From the NCBI GenBank assembly GCA_018829205.1, contig JAHJUE010000009.1, positions 124,001 to 188,000 of the forward strand: a DNA stretch of 64,000 bases, read 5' to 3'. Shown in pieces: positions 57,953 to 64,000 of the stretch. Source of the DNA: Bacteroidota bacterium. GTDB lineage: Bacteria; Bacteroidota; Ignavibacteria; Ignavibacteriales; Melioribacteraceae. Every line of letters begins with the position of its first letter. Position 1 is the first letter of the stretch. Both the position numbers and the translations under genes were made by a program. The notes beneath the pieces were generated by a model. That model was not told the origin of the DNA, did not search any database, and worked only from the letters and a program-made list of their open reading frames with translations.

Positions 57953-58938
57953 CGGTATCAAAATATCTTGCCACATTAGTTATATTATTTTCGTTAACAA
58001 TTATTATTACTGTCGTTAGTATTTTAAGCGGTTCAACCGATATTTCAATTGGTCAATTAATAGATGTAATTTTCGGTAAATCAAGTAATAATATTTCGCA
58101 GATAATATTAGATATCCGTTTGCCCAGAATAATGCTGGCAATTGCGGCAGGTGGCGGATTATCAGTCGCGGGGGCAGTATTTCAGGCAATATTAATGAAC
58201 CCTTTGGCAGAGCCTTATATTTTAGGAATCTCAAGCGGCGGTACCTTCGGAGCTATTTTATCTTTTCTACTTGGTTTTTCCTTTATTGGGACACAGATTT
58301 TTTCTTTTGCCGGATCTATGATTGTAATTTTTATTGTTTTTTATGTAGGGAAAAGGTTTGGCGAAATTGAACCAAATGTTCTTCTACTAACAGGTGTAAT
58401 GATAGGCGCTTTTTTTTCCGCCGCTATACTTTTAATGATGACAATGTTAAGCGATTCTTTACGCTCCGCTTTTTTATGGCTAATTGGAAATTTGTCATCG
58501 GCAGACTCAGTTTCAGCTTTTTATGTTTTACCTGTTACGGTAATTGTTTCAATATTTCTTTCAATTAATTCCTATAAGTATAACGTACTCGCACTTGGCG
58601 CAGAAAACGCAAAACACCTTGGAATAAATACAAACTCATTAAAGAATTTCACTTATATTTTAGCTAGTTTTATGGTCGGCGCAATTGTTTCGGTAAGCGG
58701 AATTATTGGCTTTGTCGGGTTGCTTGTACCGCATGTCTGTAGAATGATATTCGGAATTGATAATCGGCTTGTTGTGCCGGCATCTTTTTTTATTGGGGCT
58801 ATGTACCTAATTATAGCAGATACGTTCGCCAGAACAATTGTTTCGCCTGCGGAATTACCCGTTGGCGCCATAACCGCTATTATCGGAGCGCCTGTTTTTA
58901 TTTATCTGCTGCGCAGAAGATTTAACATAATAAATTGA
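57931..58938 (+). CDS. FecCD/BtuC-type ABC transporter permease
   Basis: A 335-residue inner-membrane permease of the iron-siderophore/cobalamin/haem importer family, with about nine to ten membrane segments. Typical strings are DIRLPRIMLAIAAGGGLSVAGAVFQ, NPLAEPYILGISSGG, and the ATPase-contacting region GFVGLLVPHVCRMIFG, with LPVGAITAIIGAPVFIYLLRR at the end. No ATPase or binding-protein gene is next to it. The start lies inside obgE (22-base overlap), so translation is coupled. Cobalamin is an attractive substrate because MutAB needs it, but iron is equally possible. Confidence 0.88.
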   Translation: MAAADRLTVSKYLATLVILFSLTIIITVVSILSGSTDISIGQLIDVIFGKSSNNISQIILDIRLPRIMLAIAAGGGLSVAGAVFQAILMNPLAEPYILGISSGGTFGAILSFLLGFSFIGTQIFSFAGSMIVIFIVFYVGKRFGEIEPNVLLLTGVMIGAFFSAAILLMMTMLSDSLRSAFLWLIGNLSSADSVSAFYVLPVTVIVSIFLSINSYKYNVLALGAENAKHLGINTNSLKNFTYILASFMVGAIVSVSGIIGFVGLLVPHVCRMIFGIDNRLVVPASFFIGAMYLIIADTFARTIVSPAELPVGAITAIIGAPVFIYLLRRRFNIIN

Positions 58939-58946
58939 GGTATAAA

Positions 58947-59771
58947 ATGAAGCGTAAAATTAAAATAATAATCTTATCGATTTTATTTATTGCAGCTTGC
59001 GGAACTGGAATAAATTTATTTCAAGATTCAGATGAAGTTGCGATGGGAATGCAATTTGATGAGGAAATAAGAAAAAATGAAAAAGATTATCCTATATATA
59101 ATGACCCTGAATTAAAAAAATATGTTGATGAAAGAATATTTCAGGAGATTCTTAAATCACCGGAGATTAAGAAAAAATCTGTTTACAACTATCAACTTGA
59201 ATTAATTGACGATGATTCAGTTTTAAACGCGTTCGCTGTTCCCGGCGGTTATGTATATTTATATACCGGTTTAATGAAATACCTTGATTCCGAGGCGGCG
59301 CTGGCAGGAGTTTTAGGCCATGAAATTGCGCATGCAGAAAGAAGACATGCCACACAAAGAATTACCGCCGCATACGGAATCCAAATTGTAGCAAGTTTAG
59401 CACTAGGCAATAATCCTTCTCAAATTTCCGTTATGGCGGCAAATTTGTTCGGTGGTTTAGGACTATTGGCAAACAGCAGAGCAAATGAAGATGAATCGGA
59501 CTTGTATTCAATAAAATATCTTCAAACGACACGCTATTACCCGGGAAGCGTAAAATTCTTTTTTGAAAAATTAAAAGATGATGGAAAAGTTTCTTCGGGA
59601 GGATCAGGAATTCAGACTTTTTTGTCAACTCATCCCGAACCTATTGACAGAATAAATACAACAAATGAGCGCATAAAAGTACTAAATCTTCCTATTTTGA
59701 CCTATAAAGATGATGGTATCGGAATTTTTAGAAAAGAGTATAATAATAAGATAAAGGGTAGATTGAAGTAA
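58947..59771 (+). CDS. M48-family metallopeptidase lipoprotein (BepA/LoiP-like)
   Basis: A 274-residue envelope zinc protease. A lipobox (FIAAC, Cys18) suggests attachment to a membrane. The M48 motif HEIAH has ligands His125 and His129 with Glu126, and ANEDESDLYSIKY carries the third-ligand Glu region. Such proteins degrade or check misassembled outer-membrane proteins. The frame extends four codons upstream, overlapping the permease, but TTGAGG upstream of the ATG at 58947 supports the shorter start. No TPR domain follows, unlike BepA. Confidence 0.9.
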   Translation: MKRKIKIIILSILFIAACGTGINLFQDSDEVAMGMQFDEEIRKNEKDYPIYNDPELKKYVDERIFQEILKSPEIKKKSVYNYQLELIDDDSVLNAFAVPGGYVYLYTGLMKYLDSEAALAGVLGHEIAHAERRHATQRITAAYGIQIVASLALGNNPSQISVMAANLFGGLGLLANSRANEDESDLYSIKYLQTTRYYPGSVKFFFEKLKDDGKVSSGGSGIQTFLSTHPEPIDRINTTNERIKVLNLPILTYKDDGIGIFRKEYNNKIKGRLK

Positions 59772-59802
59772 AAACGCGACTAATTATTTTATTTCATGAT
59801 AC

Positions 59803-59833
59803 TTGATGTTTCTAAAACGTATTTATATATTTG
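59803..59833 (+). promoter_or_regulatory. Promoter of tRNA-Met and probably secG
   Basis: TTGATG (59803-59808), a 17-base spacer, then TATATTTG (59826-59833), an exact TAnnTTTG. The tRNA begins 20 bases later. The arrangement equals that of the tRNA-Asn promoter. Confidence 0.65.
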
Positions 59834-59852
59834 TAGTCTTATTTTTTATAGT

Positions 59853-59926
59853 GGCGGGGTAGCTCAGCAGGTTAGAGCAGTGGAATCATAATCCACGTGT
59901 CGGGGGTTCGAGTCCCTCTCCCGCTA
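59853..59926 (+). tRNA. tRNA-Met (CAT), elongator type
   Basis: A 74-base cloverleaf: acceptor GGCGGGG/TCCCGCT (with G:T closing pairs), D arm GCTC/GAGC, anticodon stem GTGGA/TCCAC with loop ATCATAA (anticodon CAT), and T arm GGGGG-TTCGAGT-CCCTC. The discriminator is A and CCA is not encoded. An initiator would carry a 1-72 mismatch and three G:C pairs at the anticodon stem, which are absent. A lysidine-modified Ile tRNA is less likely but not excluded. The secG start follows after 21 bases. Confidence 0.9.
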
Positions 59927-59947
59927 CAAAATTTCAGAGGTTAAACT

Positions 59948-60304
59948 ATGTATACATTATTACTAACAATAACAATAATTGCTTCGGTGTTACTTGTACT
60001 TATTATTTTAATGCAGTCAAGTAAAGGCGAAGGATTGGCAGGCTCAATTGCAGGCGGCGCTAATTTCGGAAGTGTTTTCGGTTCCAGAAGAACAGCGGAT
60101 TTTTTAAGTAAGGCTTCCTGGTGGTTAGGCGGTGCAGTAATATTTTTATCAATTATTATAAACTTATTCTTTTTGCCAGGAAAAACTACACAAGAGCAAA
60201 GAGAAAGTATTATTCAAAGATCAAGTCAGCAGCAGGTTCCCGCTAGTTCAGCACTTCCGGCTGAAGTTCCGGCGCAGGAAAGCGGCACTGAAAAAGCAGA
60301 ATAG
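59948..60304 (+). CDS. secG: Preprotein translocase subunit SecG
   Basis: A 118-residue auxiliary subunit of the SecYEG channel. Two membrane segments are visible (about 4-22 and 53-73), separated by the conserved loop LMQSSKGEGLAGSIAGGANFGSVFGSR. The tail is Gln/Ser/Pro/Ala-rich and probably disordered. The gene lies 21 bases after tRNA-Met, with no separate promoter seen, so it is likely processed from a common transcript. A clear terminator follows. Confidence 0.93.
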   Translation: MYTLLLTITIIASVLLVLIILMQSSKGEGLAGSIAGGANFGSVFGSRRTADFLSKASWWLGGAVIFLSIIINLFFLPGKTTQEQRESIIQRSSQQQVPASSALPAEVPAQESGTEKAE

Positions 60305-60325
60305 TATTAATAATTTAGTTTTTAT

Positions 60326-60360
60326 AAACCCGTTCATTAATAATGCAGCGGGTTTTTTTT
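60326..60360 (+). terminator. Terminator after secG
   Basis: AAACCCG (60326-60332) pairs with CGGGTTT (60349-60355), with inner CATTA/TAATG pairing, followed by a run of eight T. It also touches the 3' end of the convergent carboxypeptidase gene. Confidence 0.9.
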
Positions 60361-61771
60361 ATAAATTTTCGTATAAATATAAAATAATTTTATCCTGAAT
60401 ATCTTTGTGATATCCCGAACCGTTTACTTTAAATTCCATAATAATACTTATAATTAAATCTTCGCCTCTCGAGGTAGTTAAATAACCTGATAAAGCAGTT
60501 ACTCCGTTTAAGGTTCCAGTTTTACCTCTGAAATTTCTTTCGGCGGCGGTTCTGCGAAGCCTTTTCTCAAGTGTTCCGTCTTCTCCTAGTATTGAAAGAG
60601 TGTTATAAAAATCATTGAATAAAAGCTCATCATAATATATTTTTTCAAGAAGCCCGACAATTGCACCTGTTGTAATTTCGTTATATCGTGAAATTCCGGA
60701 TCCGTCAACTACCGCGGTGCCGTCTGTGTAAATATCTTTTTGATCAATAAAGGTTAATACTGCCTGCGTAGCGTAAAATGAATTCCCTTGTTCTCCTTTG
60801 TAATAAGCTCCCAAAGCTTTAAACAAACATTCGGCCAAATAATTATCACTGTTCTTATTTGTTAAACTTAAAACCGTAAGAAGTGAAACAGATGAATTAT
60901 TAATTTCAGAAACATCAAACGGAGTTTTACCTTTTCCGGTTTTGCCTTCAATCATAATTCCGTTTTTTAATAGTTTACCGTATAAAAGAAATGCCGCAAA
61001 CCGCGGTGGATCGTTTACAAAAACCGCATAACTTTTTGAGCGGCTGCTTTTTCTTAAACCGCCGGTAACATTTATTGTTAATTTGTTTTCATTAAAAGAT
61101 GCCGAAATACGGGGATGTGCTCTGAACTTTGTAACTTTTGCGCTGATTGAAACATCTGTAAAAGGCGTTTCCGGACTAATGTTATATCCTAAATTTTCTC
61201 CTACATTTTTATTAGCATGTAAGGTAAGTATCATTTTGTTTCTATCTATTACTAAAGCTGATACCGGAGGCAATGTTACATTTGCTCTTTCATCAGTTAT
61301 CCAATCATCACGGGAATATAAATCATCAAAATAAGTATCATCCCCAATAATATCTCCGGTAATATTTTTTATTCCCAGATTTTTTAAATTATTTACCAAT
61401 GAGTCTAAATCTTTTTCGGTAAATAAGGAATTGCCGAATCCTTTAATATAAAGATTACCGTTTATTGTCCCATCAGTTAGATTATAATCTTCGCTCAACA
61501 GACTTGTTTTAAGTCTGAATGCTGGACCCATTAAGTTAAGCGCTGCGGCAGTAGTAAAAAGTTTGGTATTGGACGCCGGGATCATCGATTTTTTTACATT
61601 ACTTTGATATAAAGTATCAGCGGTAGCCGGATTATATATAAAGATTGATGACTTAGTTGAAGTTGGAATTTCATTTATTATGGAGTAAAATTTACTGTCA
61701 ATTTTCCCTGAAGAATCGGCAGATTGAAATAAAATTGTTAACGCTGATATTAAAGAAAGTATTGCGTGCAT
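60359..61771 (-). CDS. dacB: D-alanyl-D-alanine carboxypeptidase/endopeptidase, PBP4 type (S13)
   Basis: Periplasmic low-molecular-mass penicillin-binding protein of 470 residues that trims or opens peptidoglycan cross-links. An N-terminal hydrophobic stretch is the signal peptide. The three S13 motifs are SNTK with active Ser68, SDN in TNKNSDNYLAE, and KTG in FRGKTGTLNG. The frame runs nine codons further upstream, but AAGGA five bases before the ATG at 61771 supports the start. With the dipeptidase and MltF-like enzyme it makes three cell-wall turnover enzymes in this window. Confidence 0.92.
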   Translation of the reverse strand: MHAILSLISALTILFQSADSSGKIDSKFYSIINEIPTSTKSSIFIYNPATADTLYQSNVKKSMIPASNTKLFTTAAALNLMGPAFRLKTSLLSEDYNLTDGTINGNLYIKGFGNSLFTEKDLDSLVNNLKNLGIKNITGDIIGDDTYFDDLYSRDDWITDERANVTLPPVSALVIDRNKMILTLHANKNVGENLGYNISPETPFTDVSISAKVTKFRAHPRISASFNENKLTINVTGGLRKSSRSKSYAVFVNDPPRFAAFLLYGKLLKNGIMIEGKTGKGKTPFDVSEINNSSVSLLTVLSLTNKNSDNYLAECLFKALGAYYKGEQGNSFYATQAVLTFIDQKDIYTDGTAVVDGSGISRYNEITTGAIVGLLEKIYYDELLFNDFYNTLSILGEDGTLEKRLRRTAAERNFRGKTGTLNGVTALSGYLTTSRGEDLIISIIMEFKVNGSGYHKDIQDKIILYLYENL

Positions 61772-61912
61772 GTATTCCTTTATTAAGATGAATATCAAAT
61801 ATATAAAAGTGGAGTTGAAAGCGCAGAAAAATTTTTAATTGCATGTTGATAAAATACAATTAACTTAGAACTCTTTTTATAAAGGATTGGTATTCAAAAT
61901 CGGAGAACAAGT

Positions 61913-62743
61913 ATGAAAAGAATGAAAGTACCTGAAAAAGCTTATAAGAATTTGGATTTCTTAAACTCGACACACGCGCGTGAAATAAGGATGCTTGCGG
62001 AATTTACAGAACCGAAGTCAAGGTTTAACAAATTTAATATTTTAGACACAGTAGTTTTTTTCGGGTCAGCAAGAATTAAATCAAGAAAAGACGCACTTAA
62101 AAATTTAAAAGAATTAAAGAAGAAAGAGAATCTTAAATCAAATGTTTATTTGAAAAAACTTAAAGATGCGGAAAAACAAGTTGAAATGTCGCGTTATTAT
62201 GAAGATGCCGCAGAACTTGCTAAAAGATTGTCCTTATGGTCAATGCAGCTCCCGAAAATTGAAGGGAAAAGATTTATTGTATGCAGCGGCGGGGGACCTG
62301 GAATAATGGAAGCGGCTAATAAAGGCGCAATACAGGCCAAAGGACATTCAATTGGATTAAATATCAGTTTACCCTTTGAGCAGACAGTAAATGATTTTGT
62401 TGAACCTGAATTGGCTTTTGAATTCCATTATTTTTTTATGAGAAAATTTTGGCTGGTTTATATGGCAAAAGCTTTAATAGCTTTTCCCGGCGGCTTCGGT
62501 ACGCTTGATGAACTTATGGAAGTGCTGACTTTAATTCAAACCAAAAAAATAAAAAAAGAAATGAAAGTAATTGTATATGGCAAAGAGTTCTGGACAAGAA
62601 TAATTAATTTTGAATTATTAATTGAAGACGGTGTTATAAGCAGGGAAGATTTAAAGTTATTTGATTTCTGTGATACTGTTGACGAGGCATTCGAAAAAAT
62701 TACAGGTCACTTTAAAAAATATTATCTGAAAAATGGGAAATGA
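61913..62743 (+). CDS. LOG-family protein (TIGR00730/lysine-decarboxylase-like fold)
   Basis: A 276-residue protein of the family that includes cytokinin-activating nucleoside 5'-monophosphate phosphoribohydrolases. The motifs are VVFFGSARI, CSGGGPGIMEAANKGA and the family signature FPGGFGTLDELMEV. It is longer than the plant-type LOG proteins, with an added basic helical N-terminal part (1-105). GGAG lies eight bases before the ATG. The likely activity is on nucleotide monophosphates; a signalling role cannot be read from sequence. Confidence 0.88.
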   Translation: MKRMKVPEKAYKNLDFLNSTHAREIRMLAEFTEPKSRFNKFNILDTVVFFGSARIKSRKDALKNLKELKKKENLKSNVYLKKLKDAEKQVEMSRYYEDAAELAKRLSLWSMQLPKIEGKRFIVCSGGGPGIMEAANKGAIQAKGHSIGLNISLPFEQTVNDFVEPELAFEFHYFFMRKFWLVYMAKALIAFPGGFGTLDELMEVLTLIQTKKIKKEMKVIVYGKEFWTRIINFELLIEDGVISREDLKLFDFCDTVDEAFEKITGHFKKYYLKNGK

Positions 62744-62757
62744 TATAGATATAAAAA

Positions 62758-62785
62758 AAATAGGGGGTTCAAAAACCCCCTATTT
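62758..62785. terminator. Bidirectional terminator between LOG gene and rpsU
   Basis: AAATAGGGGGTT (62758-62769) and AACCCCCTATTT (62774-62785) form a perfect 12-bp stem with a four-base loop, between two convergent genes. A-rich sequence before it gives the minus strand a T run. Confidence 0.92.
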
Positions 62786-62790
62786 AAAAA

Positions 62791-62982
62791 CTAATCTCTT
62801 TGACTTTCTTTATGAGCACGTCTTCTAGCTTTAATTCGTTCCATTCTTTTTTCAATTGAAGGTTTAATGAAAAAAGTTCTTTTCTTGAATTCTTTCAATA
62901 CTCCTGAACGTTCGTATTTTTTCTTGAATCTTTTTAAAGCTTTATCAATGTTTTCGTTTTCAGAAACAACGATACCTACCAC
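62791..62982 (-). CDS. rpsU: Small ribosomal subunit protein bS21
   Basis: A 63-residue basic protein of the 30S subunit, needed for initiation near the anti-Shine-Dalgarno region. VVSENENIDKALKRFKKKYE and the C-terminal RMERIKARRRAHKES tail are typical. The start is GTG at 62982, preceded by AAGGAAGGTG; an ATG alternative does not exist in frame. A promoter with TTGACA is seen at 63035-63065. Confidence 0.95.
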   Translation of the reverse strand: MVGIVVSENENIDKALKRFKKKYERSGVLKEFKKRTFFIKPSIEKRMERIKARRRAHKESQRD

Positions 62983-63034
62983 CTAAATCACCTTCCTTTT
63001 GCGGTCTTTTGAATATTATAAAATAAATTATCAA

Positions 63035-63065
63035 CTAAAATAGGGAATCACTATTTATATGTCAA
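63035..63065 (-). promoter_or_regulatory. Promoter of rpsU
   Basis: On the minus strand TTGACA (63065-63060), a 17-base spacer and TATTTTAG (63042-63035). It lies just after the end of the UspA gene and about 50 bases before the bS21 start. Confidence 0.6.
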
Positions 63066-63075
63066 GTTGATTATT

Positions 63076-63540
63076 CTAGTTTTTCTTGCGGTCTTCGTCT
63101 GTGGGTGTTGTAACCAGAACCGGACATTTTGCGTGTCTAATAACTTTTTCGGCTACGCTTCCAATTAAAGTGTGAAGAAAACCAGTTCTGCCGTGAGTAG
63201 CCAGTACAATTAAATCGGCATTAATTTCTTTTGAAAATTGAACTAATTCTTCATAATCAACCCCTTTGCGGAGTACCGGTACAATTTCAAGATTAACATC
63301 GTCAAAATACTTAACAGCTTCACCCAATTGTAATTGGGCCTGTTCTTCCATCGATTTCATTACCTGATCTTCATTAACATCAAGTGAACGCATAGCGAGA
63401 AAGGGGGGCTGTTTTTCTAACACGTATACAATATATATTTTTGCTCCCCACCGAGAAGCAACATCCTTTGCATAATCAAAAGCAGTAAAAGATAGTTTGC
63501 TAAAATCAGTTGGGACTATAATCTGCCTAATATTAAACAT
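63076..63540 (-). CDS. Universal stress protein (UspA family)
   Basis: A 154-residue single Usp domain. It begins FNIRQIIVPTDFSKLSFTAFDYA, and the nucleotide-binding end GSVAEKVIRHAKCPVLV is present with the preceding ATHGRTG, which matches the ATP-binding subclass (G2xG9xGS/T). The frame can start at GTG 63549, but the ATG at 63540 gives the usual short N-terminus. It stands alone upstream of rpsU. Role in survival is family knowledge. Confidence 0.93.
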   Translation of the reverse strand: MFNIRQIIVPTDFSKLSFTAFDYAKDVASRWGAKIYIVYVLEKQPPFLAMRSLDVNEDQVMKSMEEQAQLQLGEAVKYFDDVNLEIVPVLRKGVDYEELVQFSKEINADLIVLATHGRTGFLHTLIGSVAEKVIRHAKCPVLVTTPTDEDRKKN

Positions 63541-63663
63541 AATATTCACACTTAATTTAGTTGTAAATTTAGTTTCTTACGGTTTGAAATTTCACATGTA
63601 AGCAAAATAAATACTTTATTTTTATTATTCAAAATAGTTTTTGGCACTTTTAATATCATCATT

Positions 63664-63888
63664 CTATAATAAGAAGATTTTACTTTTGATGGATTCAACA
63701 ATACTTATAGGGGTTTTTTCTTTTGCAAGTCTTTGACTGCAAACTGATTTTATCTTGCTTTGTATAAATCTTTCAAAACCGAGATTATTGTCGCTGTTAA
63801 TAATATCTGAAAGTTCTATAACTCTTTTAGCGTCTGAAATTTCACCGTCGACTAAAGCTGTTATTTCTTCTAATAAATCTATGTGCAT
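63664..63888 (-). CDS. Short putative anti-sigma factor
   Basis: A 74-residue soluble protein starting MHIDLLEEITALVDGEISD, which resembles the N-terminal sigma-binding part of anti-sigma factors (xLLxALVDGEL pattern). A longer frame from 63939 overlaps the upstream gene and is rejected, because the ATG at 63888 lies four bases after that gene's stop. There is no membrane helix and no HxxxCxxC zinc motif. Adjacency to an ECF sigma factor end is the main support for the role. Confidence 0.6.
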   Translation of the reverse strand: MHIDLLEEITALVDGEISDAKRVIELSDIINSDNNLGFERFIQSKIKSVCSQRLAKEKTPISIVESIKSKIFLL

Positions 63889-63892
63889 AAAA

Positions 63893-64000
63893 TTACTTCT
63901 TATTTTTTTTTGCAGATACAAAGCCTTTTTCTTCGGCATAATCGTATAATTTTGCGTAAAGCATTTTTCTTGCTCTATGAAGCCTTGAGCGCACAGTGCC
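63893..64000 (-). CDS. ECF RNA polymerase sigma factor, C-terminal end (partial)
   Basis: The minus-strand frame entering at base 64000 reads GTVRSRLHRARKMLYAKLYD, then YAEEKGFVSAKKNKK and a stop at 63893. GTVRSRLHRAR is the end of the region 4.2 helix-turn-helix of ECF sigma factors. Only 35 codons lie in the window. The stop is four bases before the putative anti-sigma gene, the usual order for such pairs. Confidence 0.88.
   Translation of the reverse strand, partial: GTVRSRLHRARKMLYAKLYDYAEEKGFVSAKKNKK

Noticed and set aside
63889-63939. N-terminal extension of the putative anti-sigma gene from an ATG at 63939
   Set aside because: The extra 17 codons lie in another frame over the end of the ECF sigma gene; the ATG at 63888 is four bases after the sigma stop and gives a sensible N-terminus.

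Overview
The window is AT-rich, densely coded bacterial chromosome. Four secreted proteins end in the NYPNPFNP-type C-terminal sorting domain of type IX secretion. Together with GTG/ATG starts behind moderate Shine-Dalgarno sites, TAnnTTTG-like -10 elements and the mix of families, this suggests a member of the Ignavibacteria (Ignavibacteriota/Bacteroidota-Chlorobiota group). That placement is inference from gene content; no rRNA is present. No phage, insertion sequence, CRISPR array or rRNA operon was found. Two tRNAs are present: Asn (GTT) and Met (CAT).

Layout. 0-8.4 kb: a D-Ala-D-Ala dipeptidase, a small unknown gene, a pullulanase/alpha-glucosidase pair for starch- or glycogen-like glucans, and a secreted M1 aminopeptidase. 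8.4-12.5 kb: a sodium-pumping methylmalonyl-CoA decarboxylase operon (mmdA-D-C-B order) headed by methylmalonyl-CoA epimerase. 12.7-16.3 kb: tRNA-Asn, a cold-shock protein, a tiny lipoprotein-like ORF behind a good promoter, and a large secreted propeller protein. 16.4-20.9 kb: an aminotransferase, acetoacetyl-CoA synthetase and an AI-2E-family membrane protein. 21.2-30.4 kb: an envelope locus of TonB-dependent receptor, YfiR-family protein, CHASE8-like histidine kinase, Wzi-like barrel, lipoprotein and second TonB-dependent receptor. 30.6-37.8 kb: a secreted NTF2-like protein, MeaB, a VOC protein, an acetyltransferase and both methylmalonyl-CoA mutase subunits. 37.9-43.8 kb: a seven-repeat propeller, an AbgT transporter, an MltF-like transglycosylase and a saccharopine-dehydrogenase-family enzyme. 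43.8-50.6 kb: two type IX cargo proteins (a C25 gingipain-like peptidase and a YCF48-like propeller), then a 3' remnant of a second saccharopine dehydrogenase gene. 50.7-55.1 kb: a DUF3298-type lipoprotein and sdhCAB. 55.2-64 kb: an acidic unknown protein, ObgE, a FecCD-type permease, an M48 protease, tRNA-Met, SecG, a PBP4-type carboxypeptidase, a LOG-family protein, bS21, UspA, a short putative anti-sigma factor and the 3' end of an ECF sigma factor gene cut by the window edge.

How the genes fit together. Epimerase, MutAB, MeaB and the Na+-pumping decarboxylase make a complete succinyl-CoA to propionyl-CoA interconversion with sodium export. SdhCAB can supply or consume succinate, so propionate formation or oxidation is a clear metabolic theme. 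MutAB needs cobalamin; the FecCD permease and two TonB-dependent receptors could in principle supply it, but nothing here proves the substrate.

Most interesting points: (1) the receptor-YfiR-kinase locus, which looks like a rewired YfiBNR system; (2) two dispersed hairpins built from 8-bp GATTGNNN units; (3) a 26-codon relic of a second saccharopine dehydrogenase gene 7 kb from the intact copy, each followed by its own hairpin; (4) a shared TTGACA-17-TATTTTTG-like promoter at tRNA, rpsU and sdh genes; (5) mutually exclusive hairpins upstream of the C25 peptidase gene; (6) a 28-codon lipoprotein-like ORF.
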